DNA of 64,000 bases from Deltaproteobacteria bacterium (GCA_016218765.1 JACRCZ010000153.1:42692-106691), one strand, 5' to 3'. Shown: positions 15,744 through 24,757, numbered from the stretch's first letter. Numbers and translations are program-made. Notes: generated by a model from the letters alone, not told the origin.

Positions 15744-17665
15744 TGCCGCGGATTCTCGGCCTGGCGCCGCTGCTGCTGGCGGCGGCCTGCAGCTCGGGGA
15801 CGCCGAACGGCGGGGCGCCCGTCGGGTCGCCGTGCGAGCGCTCGGCGGACTGCGCGGACGACTGCGTGGTGCCCGGCGACTCCTACCCGGGCGGACTCTG
15901 CTCGCGCTGGTGCGGCGACGACGGCGCCTGTCCGGTGGGCTCGCGCTGCCTCACCCTGGGGGACGACGTCCTGTGCTTCGCCGACTGCGCCTCCGGCGGC
16001 GACTGCCGCGAGGGCTGGGGTTGCGGGGCGGCCGGAGCCTGCGTTCCGTGCACGCTCGACCCCGCCGCCTGCGAGCCGCCCGCCGACGCGGACGCGGAGG
16101 TCGACGGGGACGACGCGCTCGACGTCGAGGACGAGACGCCGGGGCCCGACGCGGACGCGGACGACGTGCTCGACGTCGAGGACGAGACGCCGGGCGCCGA
16201 CGCGGACGCGGACGCCGACGCCGACGCCGGCCCGCGGGCCAACGGGGAGCCGTGCACGTTGGCCGCGGACTGCCGCTCGCACGTCTGCCTGCCGCCGGCG
16301 CTCGGCGGCGTCTGCGCCGCCGGCTGCTCCCCGGACGACGCCTGCTCCTACGGTTACGCCTGCACCCCCTTCGCGGCGGACACGGACGGCAACGGCCGGA
16401 CGGACGCGGTGGTCTACGGCTGCTTCGACTGGGTGACGGGGGACCTGCAGGACGGACTGGCCTGTACGGCCGCGGGCGAATGCCGCGGCCGGCTGTGCCT
16501 GGGCGGGATCTGCACGCATCCGTGCGCGAACGACTTCGACTGCACCGCGCTGTCGGTGTGCCGCCCGCAGTCGCTGCCGCTGGACGACGGCACGGGATCG
16601 TTCACGGCTTGCGCGCTCGAGCCGGTCGGGACGGGAGAGACGCGGGAGCTCGAGCTGGGCCCGCAGGTGATCGCGACCGGTACGATGGGTCGGGCCGGCG
16701 AGCTGTGGCTGCCGCCGGGGGCCGTCTCGCTGCTGGTGCTGGGACGGCAGCGCAGCACGCGCGGCGGCTGGGTCGGCGTGTACGACGCCTACGACCCCGC
16801 GTCCGCGCACATCTACTCCTACGCCGATTTCGTCGATGGGCTTGACCCGCCGAACTGGCACATGCCGGACTCGCGGCTGGGCAGCTTCTTCACGCCGAAC
16901 TCGAACCGCGTCACGTTCCGTGCCGGCCGCTACACCTGGACGCCGATCTTCTTCCCGCCCACCGAGACGGAATCGTTCTCGGACACGATCGATTTCACGG
17001 CGTACGTGAAGTTCGATCCGGCAGGCGCCGTCGCCGGCCGGCTGGTGGCGAACCTGTTCTTCGTCGGCACGACCGTCGATGCCGCTTCGGCGCCCTCGAG
17101 CACGCGGTTCCAGAACGCGCTGCGCGAGTGGGAGTCGATCTACGCCTCGATCGGCATCACCGTCTCCGGCTACACGTACACGGACATCACGGGCGCGTCG
17201 GAGACGACCTATCGCGTGGTCGACTACGCCGACGACATCGACAGCGGCGAGGTCGGTCCGCTGATGGCGCTCTCGGCCGGGCGGACGGAGCAGGCGATCA
17301 ACGTCTTCTTCGTGCACGATTTCTCGGGCTGGGGCCTGCTCGGCATCGCCGGCGGCATCCCCGGTCCGCCAGGGGTCCACGGGACGACGCACTCCGCCGT
17401 GATCGTCAACCTCGACGGCGCCTGGGACTGGGGCGGGGACTTCATCGGGCAGGTGATCGCCCACGAGGTCGGCCACTACCTGGGGCTGTTCCATGCCACC
17501 GAAAACCCCGACTCGACCGGCTACCCCTACGGCGGAGACCCGATCGGCGATACCTGGGAGGGCGATTCGGGGAACCTCATGTACTGGATGGCGAGCGGCG
17601 GGAGCACCCTGTCGGCGGGCCAGGGATGGGTCATCCGGCGGTATCCCGGCGTGCAGGCGCCGTAG
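15743..17665 (+). CDS. Metzincin-like zinc metalloprotease lipoprotein
   Basis: A 640-residue lipoprotein starting one base inside the previous stop codon, so translationally coupled to the CAP protein. The lipobox is LAAAC (Cys16). The N-terminal 300 residues hold many Cys pairs in EGF- or dickkopf-like units (CTLAADCRSHVCLPPALGG) split by an Asp-rich tether. Within the tether the phrase LDVEDETPG is duplicated. The C-terminal domain has HEVGHYLGLFH (His574, Glu575, His578, His584) and a downstream NLMYW Met (Met613), the HEXXHXXGXXH-plus-Met-turn arrangement of metzincins. It should be an active surface protease, perhaps processing the coupled CAP protein or prey or matrix proteins. Confidence 0.88.
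   Translation: MPRILGLAPLLLAAACSSGTPNGGAPVGSPCERSADCADDCVVPGDSYPGGLCSRWCGDDGACPVGSRCLTLGDDVLCFADCASGGDCREGWGCGAAGACVPCTLDPAACEPPADADAEVDGDDALDVEDETPGPDADADDVLDVEDETPGADADADADADAGPRANGEPCTLAADCRSHVCLPPALGGVCAAGCSPDDACSYGYACTPFAADTDGNGRTDAVVYGCFDWVTGDLQDGLACTAAGECRGRLCLGGICTHPCANDFDCTALSVCRPQSLPLDDGTGSFTACALEPVGTGETRELELGPQVIATGTMGRAGELWLPPGAVSLLVLGRQRSTRGGWVGVYDAYDPASAHIYSYADFVDGLDPPNWHMPDSRLGSFFTPNSNRVTFRAGRYTWTPIFFPPTETESFSDTIDFTAYVKFDPAGAVAGRLVANLFFVGTTVDAASAPSSTRFQNALREWESIYASIGITVSGYTYTDITGASETTYRVVDYADDIDSGEVGPLMALSAGRTEQAINVFFVHDFSGWGLLGIAGGIPGPPGVHGTTHSAVIVNLDGAWDWGGDFIGQVIAHEVGHYLGLFHATENPDSTGYPYGGDPIGDTWEGDSGNLMYWMASGGSTLSAGQGWVIRRYPGVQAP
16108..16206 (+). repeat. In-frame tandem duplication in the Asp-rich linker
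   Basis: Two adjacent near-identical units of about 45 bp encode DALDVEDETPGPDADA and DVLDVEDETPGADADA. This is a recent-looking expansion of the lipoprotein tether inside the metzincin gene and keeps the reading frame. Confidence 0.8.
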
Positions 17666-17757
17666 CGGGGAGTGCGGGAAGTGCGGGGGGAGTGCGGGAA
17701 GTGCGGGGGGAGTGCGGGGGGAGTGCGGGGGGTGTGGGGAGTGCGGGGAGTGCGGGC
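17666..17757. repeat. GGGGAGTGCGG decamer array, copy 1
   Basis: About nine imperfect units of 10-11 bp (GGGGAGTGCGG, GGGAAGTGCGG) begin right after the metzincin stop. A copy in reverse orientation occupies 35398-35460. Each unit carries an SD-like GGGGAG and a GTG, and the likely start of the next gene (GTG 17750) lies inside the array. Confidence 0.85.
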
Positions 17758-18295
17758 GGCGATGGTGGTGGCTGCGGGCTTGCTCGCGGCGCCGGCGGGG
17801 GCGGCGGCGTTCAGCCTGGACTTCCGGGCGCAGGGGCAGGTCGCGGTGCTTGCCGGGATGTCGCTGCCCGGGCCCGGCTTCGGCAGCGTCGAGGTGCAGA
17901 TCAACGGGTCAATCTGGAGCATCGGGGCCGCGCTGGGCGTCGCCTACCAGCGCTACCCCTCGCCGGACGGCGACATGCTGGACGGCGGGGTCTTCCACGC
18001 CGCGTTCCAGTGGCGCTTCGTCGCGCTGATCAGCGAGGAGGTCTACCTGTGGTTCGATCCGCACCTGGACCTGGGCATGGAGCTGGGCGGCGCGCGCGGC
18101 GCCTCGGGGAGCTGGTTCAAGGGTGAGGGATACGGAGGGCTCTCGCTCGACTTCGCCGTCTTCCCACCCCCGGACGGGGACCCGCACGTGGTGCTGACCG
18201 TGCAGTACCGCTGGACGCCGCCGGGCGTGCACGCGCCGGACAGCGCGCCGGATCATCTGATGTTGTTCGGATTGGGGTACCGCGGGGCGGGCTAG
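17750..18295 (+). CDS. Small exported outer-membrane beta-barrel-like protein
   Basis: A protein of about 181 residues with a signal peptide (MVVAAGLLAAPAGAAAF). I prefer the GTG at 17750, which adds an Arg to the N-region; the ATG at 17762 is an alternative. Both lie at the end of the GGGGAGTGCGG array. The mature part alternates hydrophobic and polar residues with aromatic girdle-like positions (FSLDFRAQGQ, AFQWRFVALI, VVLTVQYRW) and ends in an aromatic-poor LFGLGYRGAG. This suggests an eight-stranded barrel, but no family is recognised. It is convergent with the LolC/E-like gene, 11 bp away. Confidence 0.65.
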   Translation: MRAAMVVAAGLLAAPAGAAAFSLDFRAQGQVAVLAGMSLPGPGFGSVEVQINGSIWSIGAALGVAYQRYPSPDGDMLDGGVFHAAFQWRFVALISEEVYLWFDPHLDLGMELGGARGASGSWFKGEGYGGLSLDFAVFPPPDGDPHVVLTVQYRWTPPGVHAPDSAPDHLMLFGLGYRGAG

Positions 18296-18306
18296 ATCCG
18301 GATCGG

Positions 18307-20226
18307 CTACTCGTAATGGAGGCCTTCGACCGGGTGCATTCTGGCCGCGCGCCAGGACGGGATCAGGGTGGCGACGAGGCAGATGACGAAGGCGATGGAG
18401 GCGCAGAGAACGTAGTCGAACGCGCGGATGTCCACGGGCAGGTGGTCGATCATGTAGACCTTGGGGTCGAGCGGCCAGGCGTAGGCGCGCAGCAGGGCGG
18501 AGATGGCGTAGCCCAGGCCGAGGCCGATCGAGAGGCCGACGAGGCCGATCACGGTGCCCACGGTGAGGAAGACGGCGCGCACGTCGGCGTTGGTCGAGCC
18601 CATCGACTTGAGGATCGCGATCTCCTTCTTCTTCTCCAGGACGATCATGATCAGCGTGGAGACGATGTTGAAGGCCGCGATGCCGACGACGACGGCCAGG
18701 ACGATGGTCAGCACCATCTTCTGGATCCACAGCGCCTGGAAGAGGTTCTTGTTCAGCTCCTTCCAGGTGATCACGCGATACGCCGCCTGGTGGGACGAGT
18801 CGGCCAGGAGCGTGGCGGGCAGGGTGGCGAGCGCCGCGGCGCGGCGCGGCAGCCAGCGTCGCGAGGGGAAGCGATCCCAGGCTGCGCCCGTTCGCAGGAA
18901 CCCGCCGCGCACGCCCTGCAGGCCCTCGATCGTGTCGTACGCGGCGAGCAGCGCGCGCAGGTCCCGGGCGACGTCGTCGGCGCGATCCAGGTCGTCCAGC
19001 CGCAGCTCGACCCCGGTCACCGTGTCGCCCCGCTGGAACATCGCCTGCGCCTCGCGCAGGTGGATGTACACCAGCCGGCTGTCGTATTCGTTGAAGCCGG
19101 AATAGAAGATCCCGACCACCTGGAAGGCGACGTCCGACGGCCCCGGCTGTCCGCCGAAGCCGAAGCCGATGCTGCCCGAGGGCGAGACGATCTTCACGAC
19201 GTCGCCGCCCTTGACCCCGAGGCTCTCGGCGAGCGTACGGCCGAGGATCAGGCCGGGGAGGGCGCGGGCGCCGTCCGTGGCGTCGACGACCCCGTCGCTG
19301 GCGTGGTCGATGACGTCGGCGAGCGGATCGGGCGTCGACGGTCCGGGCGGTCCGAAGAGGCTCGGGTCGTAGTCGCCGTCGTGGAACAGGTCGCCGGCCG
19401 GAGGTGTGGGCCGGTTGGCCGGCGGAACCGCCCGATCGGGCTTCTTGGCGGCCAGGACATCGGTGATCGAGAGCAGCTCGGGGTCGGTCAGCGGGTCCCC
19501 GGCCGCGGCGCTCGCGGCGACGGGACGCCCTCGCGGCGCGCGCGCCTCGGGCGGCAACGCCGGCGGATCCGGGTCGAGCGGCGCGGGGGGCGCGTCCGTT
19601 CCCGGCCCCGGCTCCGGGATCCCGGGCCCGGGCGTCGGCGGTGCCGCCGGGACCTCGGGCGCCGCGGGCTCGCGGGGCTCGTCGCGGTCGAGTCCGCCGT
19701 CCCACACCACGAAGGGATCCGTCGTCGGCTCCTTCCGTGCGCTCGACTTCGCCGTGCGCTCCGCCATCCGCGCCTCGGCGTCGTCGGAGGCGCGCAGGTC
19801 GCGCAGGGAGCCCGCGGCGCCGTCGGGCCGGGTGATCTGGTGCGCGACGTCGAGGACGGCGGCGGAGCGCTCGGGGTCGACGCCCTTGACCAGCACCCCG
19901 TGGGTCCGCGCGCCCTTCAGGATCATGCGCTCGTTGATGACGAACGGGGCGGCCCCGACGACCCCGTCGATGGAGCGGGCCAGCCGGAGGGTGTCCTCGT
20001 AGCGATCGAACTCCCAGCCGCCGGTCATGACCAGGACGTGGGAGTTCACGCCGACGACCTTGTCCGTGATCGCGGTCTGGAGCCCCGAGGAGGCGCCGAT
20101 GATCGTGGTCAGGGCGGCGACGCCGATGGCCACGCCGACCACGGCCATCATCGTGATGAACGAGATGAACGCCTTCTTCTTCGCCATCAGGTAGCGGAAC
20201 GCGATCCGTACGGCATAGCCGCGCAT
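18307..20226 (-). CDS. LolC/LolE-family lipoprotein-release permease with long periplasmic insertion
   Basis: A 639-residue inner-membrane protein. It starts RIAFRYLMAKKKAFISFITM, typical of LolC/LolE, with one N-terminal membrane helix, a large periplasmic domain and three C-terminal FtsX-type helices (MVLTIVLAVVVGIAAFNIVS, VGTVIGLVGLSIGLGLGYAI, VLCASIAFVICLVATLIPSW) ending RMHPVEGLHYE. With a LolD ATPase it would extract lipoproteins from the inner membrane. The family is usually about 400-415 residues; the excess here is a Pro/Asp/Ala-rich, probably disordered stretch at about residues 150-320 of the periplasmic domain. No lolD is adjacent. The lipoprotein-rich genome fits a specialised export route. 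Confidence 0.85.
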   Translation of the reverse strand: MRGYAVRIAFRYLMAKKKAFISFITMMAVVGVAIGVAALTTIIGASSGLQTAITDKVVGVNSHVLVMTGGWEFDRYEDTLRLARSIDGVVGAAPFVINERMILKGARTHGVLVKGVDPERSAAVLDVAHQITRPDGAAGSLRDLRASDDAEARMAERTAKSSARKEPTTDPFVVWDGGLDRDEPREPAAPEVPAAPPTPGPGIPEPGPGTDAPPAPLDPDPPALPPEARAPRGRPVAASAAAGDPLTDPELLSITDVLAAKKPDRAVPPANRPTPPAGDLFHDGDYDPSLFGPPGPSTPDPLADVIDHASDGVVDATDGARALPGLILGRTLAESLGVKGGDVVKIVSPSGSIGFGFGGQPGPSDVAFQVVGIFYSGFNEYDSRLVYIHLREAQAMFQRGDTVTGVELRLDDLDRADDVARDLRALLAAYDTIEGLQGVRGGFLRTGAAWDRFPSRRWLPRRAAALATLPATLLADSSHQAAYRVITWKELNKNLFQALWIQKMVLTIVLAVVVGIAAFNIVSTLIMIVLEKKKEIAILKSMGSTNADVRAVFLTVGTVIGLVGLSIGLGLGYAISALLRAYAWPLDPKVYMIDHLPVDIRAFDYVLCASIAFVICLVATLIPSWRAARMHPVEGLHYE

Positions 20227-20286
20227 CAGACGGTAGGTACCGCAGGGGGGGGCGGGGGACAAATCGCGGGTGGGGTCGCCCGCTGC

Positions 20287-20355
20287 AACCGAACCGCGGG
20301 CTTCAGCCCGCGGCCGAGCCGGATGCAGCCGCGCCCTGAAGGGCGCGGTTCGGTT
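20287..20355. repeat. REP-like bipartite palindrome, copy 2
   Basis: The outer arms are AACCGAACCGCG and CGCGGTTCGGTT, with two internal hairpins (GGGCTTCAGCCC and GCGCCCTGAAGGGCGC). It matches the architecture at 11772-11829. It lies in the 175-bp spacer between the response regulator and the permease, followed by four tandem GACCGCC units (20369-20400). Confidence 0.8.
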
Positions 20356-20401
20356 GCCGGTGGCGGTTCCGGACCGCCGACCGCCGACCGCCGACCGCCG
20401 G

Positions 20402-21112
20402 CTACGGATCGAAGCGGTAGCCGACGGTGCGGACGGTGGCGAGGTAGCGGGGGCTCTGCGGATCGGCCTCGAGCTTCTGCCGCAGCGACAGGACGAAGTT
20501 GTCCACCGTGCGCGTGGTGCCCTCGTACTGGTAGCCCCACACCTCCCGCAGGACCTGCTCGCGGGAGAAGGCCTTGCGCGGGTTGCGCACCAGCAACGCG
20601 AGGAGGTCGAACTCGCGCGGCGTGGTGGCGACGTCCTGCCCCTTGCGGGTGATGGTGCGGGCCTGGAAATCGACGACGATGTCGCCGAAGCGGACCGTCT
20701 GCTGGTCGCGGGCGAGGATGCGCTTGCGGCGCAGCCGGGCGTCGATCCGGGCCAGCAGCTCGCGCAGATCGAACGGCTTGGTGACGTAGTCGTCCGCGCC
20801 CAGCCCGAACCCCTCGAGCTTGTCGGGGAGCTGGTCACGGGCCGAGAGGATGAGCACGTGCGTCTGCGACTGGTTGCGGCGCAGCTCGGTGAGGATCTCC
20901 AGGCCGCTCATTCCCGGGAGCATGATGTCGAGGATGATGAGGTCGGGCGCCTCGTCGAACGCGGCACGCAGGCCCTCGCCGCCGTCGGCGGCGGTGACGA
21001 CGGCGTAGCCGCTGGCCTTGAGGTTCATCGCCAGACCGTCGCGCAGCGAGCGGTCGTCCTCGATGATCAGGACCTTCTCCCCGCCGGGGCCGGGCACGAG
21101 CTTCGCGATCAT
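20402..21112 (-). CDS. OmpR/PhoB-family response regulator
   Basis: A 236-residue regulator. The receiver domain has the acidic pair IIEDD, the phosphoacceptor in LIILDIMLPGMSG, the Thr/Ser of LILSARD and the Lys of YVTKPFD. The C-terminal winged helix shows TTPREFDLLALLVRNPRKAF and VRTVGYRFDP, typical of the OmpR DNA-binding domain. It overlaps the kinase stop by 4 nt (21109-21112), so the kinase-regulator pair is coupled, as in PhoR-PhoB. The target genes are unknown; the permease downstream is separated by the REP-like element. Confidence 0.95.
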   Translation of the reverse strand: MIAKLVPGPGGEKVLIIEDDRSLRDGLAMNLKASGYAVVTAADGGEGLRAAFDEAPDLIILDIMLPGMSGLEILTELRRNQSQTHVLILSARDQLPDKLEGFGLGADDYVTKPFDLRELLARIDARLRRKRILARDQQTVRFGDIVVDFQARTITRKGQDVATTPREFDLLALLVRNPRKAFSREQVLREVWGYQYEGTTRTVDNFVLSLRQKLEADPQSPRYLATVRTVGYRFDP

Positions 21113-22044
21113 GAGGCACCTCCCTCGCGCGCGGGCGGGGCGGCGGGCAGGAAGACCGTGAAGGCCGAGCCCTTCCCGGGCTCGCTCCGCACCCGCAGCC
21201 GCCCGTCGTGGGCGGAGACGACGTCCTTGACGATGGCCAGACCGAGGCCGACGCCGGGCGCCTGCGAGCGCAACCGGTCGTCGACCCGGTGGAACGGCTC
21301 GAAGATCCGCCCCTGGTCCGCCGTCGGAATCCCGATCCCGTTGTCCTCGACCTCGATCTCCACGCCGTCCTCCACGTCGCGGCTGCGCAACGCGATGACC
21401 TTCCGGTCGCCCGTGTACTTGTGCGCGTTGACCAGCAGGTTGAGCACCGCCTCCGTGATGCCCGCGCGATCGATGTCCACCGGACGCGTCGCGCGCAGGT
21501 CCAGCTCCAGCGTCGCCTCCCCGGAGCGCAGCAGGCCGCGGAAGGCGTCGAGCGCCTCGCGCAACGCCGGCTCGACCGCGTCCGGGCGTCGCTCGTACAG
21601 CCGCCGCCCCTCCGCGATCTTCCGCCACTGGAGCACGCGCTCCACGAGCTGACCCAGCCGCTCCGTGTCGCGCAGGATGGCCTCGGCGCACTCCCGGCGC
21701 TCCGCGTCCGTCGCGGCGCGGTCGAGCTGCAGGGTCTGGGCATAAAGCCGGATGGCCGCCAGCGGCGTTCGCAGCTCGTGCGTCACGTTGGTCAGGAAGG
21801 TCACCTGCTGGCGCGCCAGCCGCGCCCGGCGGCGGACCATGACGAGGATCGTGACGGCGGCGCCCAAGGACCCAAGGGCGAAGGAGACGACGAGCGTCCC
21901 GATGACGATGTTCTCCACGCCGCCGATGACAAGCGCCACGATCCCGGCCGCGGACATGAGCACGACGGGCACGAGCACCCCGAGGATGATCACCAGGAGG
22001 ATGTTGCGCTCGGACAGGAACGGCCGGGACCTCGTCGTCGCCAT
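21109..22044 (-). CDS. Membrane sensor histidine kinase
   Basis: A 311-residue kinase. Start 22044 is chosen over 22080 because GGAGAGAG lies upstream and the longer frame is Gly-rich. Two membrane helices (ILLVIILGVLVPVVLMSAAG and IVIGTLVVSFALGSLGAAVT) flank a very short loop, so there is little periplasmic sensor and the signal may come from the membrane. The HisKA box is VTHELRTPLAAIR. The ATPase has NLLVNAHKYT (N box), DNGIGIP (G1) and GVGLGLAIV (G2). It should phosphorylate the overlapping OmpR-type regulator. Confidence 0.93.
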   Translation of the reverse strand: MATTRSRPFLSERNILLVIILGVLVPVVLMSAAGIVALVIGGVENIVIGTLVVSFALGSLGAAVTILVMVRRRARLARQQVTFLTNVTHELRTPLAAIRLYAQTLQLDRAATDAERRECAEAILRDTERLGQLVERVLQWRKIAEGRRLYERRPDAVEPALREALDAFRGLLRSGEATLELDLRATRPVDIDRAGITEAVLNLLVNAHKYTGDRKVIALRSRDVEDGVEIEVEDNGIGIPTADQGRIFEPFHRVDDRLRSQAPGVGLGLAIVKDVVSAHDGRLRVRSEPGKGSAFTVFLPAAPPAREGGAS

Positions 22045-22132
22045 CGCCCCGCTCTCTCCGCCGGGCGCAAAGGAAAGCACATCGGCGAGCGGATGAACAC
22101 CGGGAAGCGCCGCGACGCCGGTCCGGCGCGTG

Positions 22133-23665
22133 CTACGCGGCTTCTTCGGCCGGCGGGCGGACGGAGGCCGGACGCGCCGTGCGCACCGCGGCCGACGCCG
22201 AGTCCTCCGGCTCGACCCAGCCCAGCGAGCCGTAGACCAGGTTCGGGGCGAGCGTGGACAGCCACTTGCTGTGGGCCGAGACGCGCGGCGCGCCGGGGTC
22301 CAGCGGGTGGAAGGCTCGGCGCGTGGAACGAACCAGCATCCGCGTCCAGGAAAAGACCTTCTCCATCGTGCGCCGGTACCCCAGCTCCAGCTCCTCCGGG
22401 CTCATGCGCAACGGCCGGTAGACCACGTGGCTGATGTCGTAGCGGCTCCAGTCCTTGTGCAGGATGCGCCCCTCGCGCTCCATCCGCGCGAACTGCGCCG
22501 TGCCGGGGAACGGCGTCAGGACGGAGATCTGGGGAATATCGATGTAGCGCTGGACGAAGTCGGCCGTGCGGTCGAAGACGTCCGTGGTGTCGTTGTCCAG
22601 GCCGAGGATGAAGCAGCCGATGAGCTGGATGCCGTGGCGGTGCAGCACCTCGATGCGCCGGATGTAGTCCTCGACGTGGTTACCGACCTTGCCCACCGCG
22701 CCCAGGTTGTGCTGGTCAAGAGACTCGAAGCCGACGAGCAGCGTGCGGCAGCCGGCCGCGGCCAGAAGGTCGACCAGCTCGGGATCGTCGGCGACGGAGA
22801 TTTCGCCCTGGCCGGTCCAGGTCACGCTCAGCGGTCGCAGGGCGCGGAAGAGCGACTTCGCGTAGGTCGTGTCGCGCAGGCCCCGGCGGTGGTCGGAGTC
22901 GGACACCGAGTTGTTGTCGGTGAGGAAGAACGCCTTGTCGGGGTTGAACAGCCCGGACTCGCGGCAGGCCCGGATTTCGGCGATGATGTCCTCGACCGGG
23001 CGGTGCCGGCGCTGGGCGCCCTGGTGGCGCGTGGTCGAGCAGAACGAGCAGGCGTTGCGGCAGCCGCGGCTCGTCTGGAGCGGGATGACCCACGGGCAGA
23101 CGTCGGCCTCCGAGGGGTGCGGCCAGCGGGGCAGCGGCAGGCCGGCCAGCGACTCGATCCGCCCGCCCCGGTACACCGGGCGCGGGCGCCCGGCGTGCTC
23201 CAGATCGTCCAGAAGTTCGTCGATCACCGCCTCTCCCTCGCCGGTGGCGATGCCGTCCGCATGCAGGGCCGCCTCGGCCGGGAGCATCGTGACGTGGATG
23301 CCGCCGAGCACGACCGGGATCCCGCGCGCCCGCAGGCCGTCGGCGATGCGGTAGGTCGCCGGCGCCGCGGGCGTGTTAACCGTGAAGAGCACCACGTCGG
23401 CGCCGTCGGGAATCGCGAACGACTCCTCGGGCCCTTCGACGACCTCGAAGGTGTGCCCTGCGCCGCGCGCCCGCGCCGCCCTCTCGCCCAGGGCCGCCAG
23501 ATAGTACGTGGTCATCTGGGCCAGGAACGGCTTGCCGTCGATGCCGTTCAGGACGCGGTCGACGTAGCCCAGCCGGAGGGCCCGAGCGGCGGTGCGCAGG
23601 GCGGGCGGGATGCGCCACGCCAGCTCGTGGTTGGTGCGGACGCGTGCGATGATGATCCGTGCCAT
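22133..23665 (-). CDS. B12-binding domain radical SAM protein
   Basis: A 510-residue cytoplasmic enzyme. The ATG at 23665 is preferred (GGAGAAAG upstream) over 23740. Residues 1-170 look like a cobalamin-binding Rossmann domain (GADVVLFTVNTPAAPATYRI, PVVLGGIHVTMLP). The radical SAM core has CRNACSFC, the CxxxCxxC cluster site near residue 202, then FFLTDNNS and TLLVGFESLD. The C-terminal part has the LTPFPGTAQFARMEREGRIL pattern of the B12-radical SAM class (methyltransferases, hopanoid and tetrapyrrole enzymes). Substrate cannot be inferred. It is a single gene, divergent from the extensin-like gene with about 210 bp between them. Confidence 0.9.
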   Translation of the reverse strand: MARIIIARVRTNHELAWRIPPALRTAARALRLGYVDRVLNGIDGKPFLAQMTTYYLAALGERAARARGAGHTFEVVEGPEESFAIPDGADVVLFTVNTPAAPATYRIADGLRARGIPVVLGGIHVTMLPAEAALHADGIATGEGEAVIDELLDDLEHAGRPRPVYRGGRIESLAGLPLPRWPHPSEADVCPWVIPLQTSRGCRNACSFCSTTRHQGAQRRHRPVEDIIAEIRACRESGLFNPDKAFFLTDNNSVSDSDHRRGLRDTTYAKSLFRALRPLSVTWTGQGEISVADDPELVDLLAAAGCRTLLVGFESLDQHNLGAVGKVGNHVEDYIRRIEVLHRHGIQLIGCFILGLDNDTTDVFDRTADFVQRYIDIPQISVLTPFPGTAQFARMEREGRILHKDWSRYDISHVVYRPLRMSPEELELGYRRTMEKVFSWTRMLVRSTRRAFHPLDPGAPRVSAHSKWLSTLAPNLVYGSLGWVEPEDSASAAVRTARPASVRPPAEEAA

Positions 23666-23876
23666 GGCGACTTTCTCCCCTTTCTCCACGCTGGGGGGCA
23701 GAATGCGGATGCCCCGACGCGGGTCGATGGTGCCTGACACGCCATCACGGGGTGGTCCCGGAGCGGTCAGGGATGCGTCGAGGAAAGGTCAGGAGACGGT
23801 CCGCGTGGGGTCACGGGGATGTCATGGAAAACGCAACACATGCAATGACAAATGGGAAATGGAGGGGACCACGGTC

Positions 23877-24680
23877 ATGAGCGCGGGCGTGCTGCGGGGG
23901 GCGGCGTGCGCGCTGGCGTGGTGGACGACCGTGCTGCCGTGGTGCGCGGCGGGGGACGAGCCGGGGGGGACGGACGAGGCGCCGTGGTACGCGCCGTGGC
24001 GCGCGGTGCGGGTGCGGACCGCGGAGGATGCGGAGCAGGCGTGGGGGATGGTGCGCGAGTTCTTCGGCAACATGCGGCAGGGGCACGAGCACGAGGTGTG
24101 GGTGGTCGACGAGGACGCGATGCCCCGGGCGCGGCCGCTGGAGGACTGCCTGGCCGAGCTGGAGGAGGAGGGGCTGGACTTCCCGCGGGCGGACCGCGGT
24201 TGCCGGATGTCGGCGCAGGTCGAGGTGGCCGGGCCGGTAGAGGGGGTGACGTTCACGGGGAAGGTGCGCGACGGGGTGGCGGAGTCGCTGGAGCTGGGGT
24301 GCGAGCTGGCGCTGCGGCTGCCACGGATCGCGCGCGTGCTGCGGGATGCGGGCGTCCGGACGGTGCTGGTCGGCGAGCCGGCGCGCTTCACCTTGCGCAG
24401 CTACCATCGGTTCGGGCTGGCGTTCGACGTGTACAAGCTCGAGCTGGACGACGGGACGACGCTGGTGGTCAAGGACGACTACGTCCTCCAGCCGGACGCG
24501 GAGACCTGCGCCGGCGAGCCGCCGGAGGCGCCGGGCGGTGCGACGCTGCGGGAGATCGCGTGCGCGCTGTGGGACGAACGGGTGCTGTCGACCGTGATCA
24601 CGCCGAACTACAACGAGGGGCACCACGACCACTTCCACTGGGACGTGCGGCCCGGGGACGAGCGGTTCTACCTGCGGTAG
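23877..24680 (+). CDS. Extensin-like/M15-type zinc protein, exported
   Basis: A 267-residue protein with a signal peptide (ACALAWWTTVLPWC, cut near AAGDEP). Start 23877 has GGAGGGG about 10 nt upstream. The C-terminus has SYHRFGLAFD (His177, Asp184) and YNEGHHDHFHWDV (His249, His252, His254), the HxxxxxxD ... HxH zinc pattern of LAS peptidases and the bacterial extensin-like family (pfam06904-type). It probably cuts or binds peptidoglycan peptides in the periplasm. Three Cys in the middle (DCLAEL, GCRMSAQ, GCELAL) may pair. Alone on its strand, with no operon partner. Confidence 0.82.
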   Translation: MSAGVLRGAACALAWWTTVLPWCAAGDEPGGTDEAPWYAPWRAVRVRTAEDAEQAWGMVREFFGNMRQGHEHEVWVVDEDAMPRARPLEDCLAELEEEGLDFPRADRGCRMSAQVEVAGPVEGVTFTGKVRDGVAESLELGCELALRLPRIARVLRDAGVRTVLVGEPARFTLRSYHRFGLAFDVYKLELDDGTTLVVKDDYVLQPDAETCAGEPPEAPGGATLREIACALWDERVLSTVITPNYNEGHHDHFHWDVRPGDERFYLR

Positions 24681-24715
24681 GGCGCACCCTCCCAGCCACG
24701 AGGGCGCCTGTCACC

Positions 24716-24757
24716 CTCTGCGTCTCTGCACCTCCGCGTCTCTGCGCGCGATCCGTT
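24716..24757. repeat. CTCTGCGTCTCTGC low-complexity repeat tract
   Basis: Tandem CTCTGCGTCTCTGCACCTCCGCGTC units lie directly after the extensin-like gene. They are related in wording to the 14346-14472 spacer. Confidence 0.55.

Noticed and set aside
18316..20652. Plus-strand 778-residue frame opposite the LolC/E-like permease
   Set aside because: It lacks membrane helices and motifs and mirrors the conserved permease frame on the minus strand.
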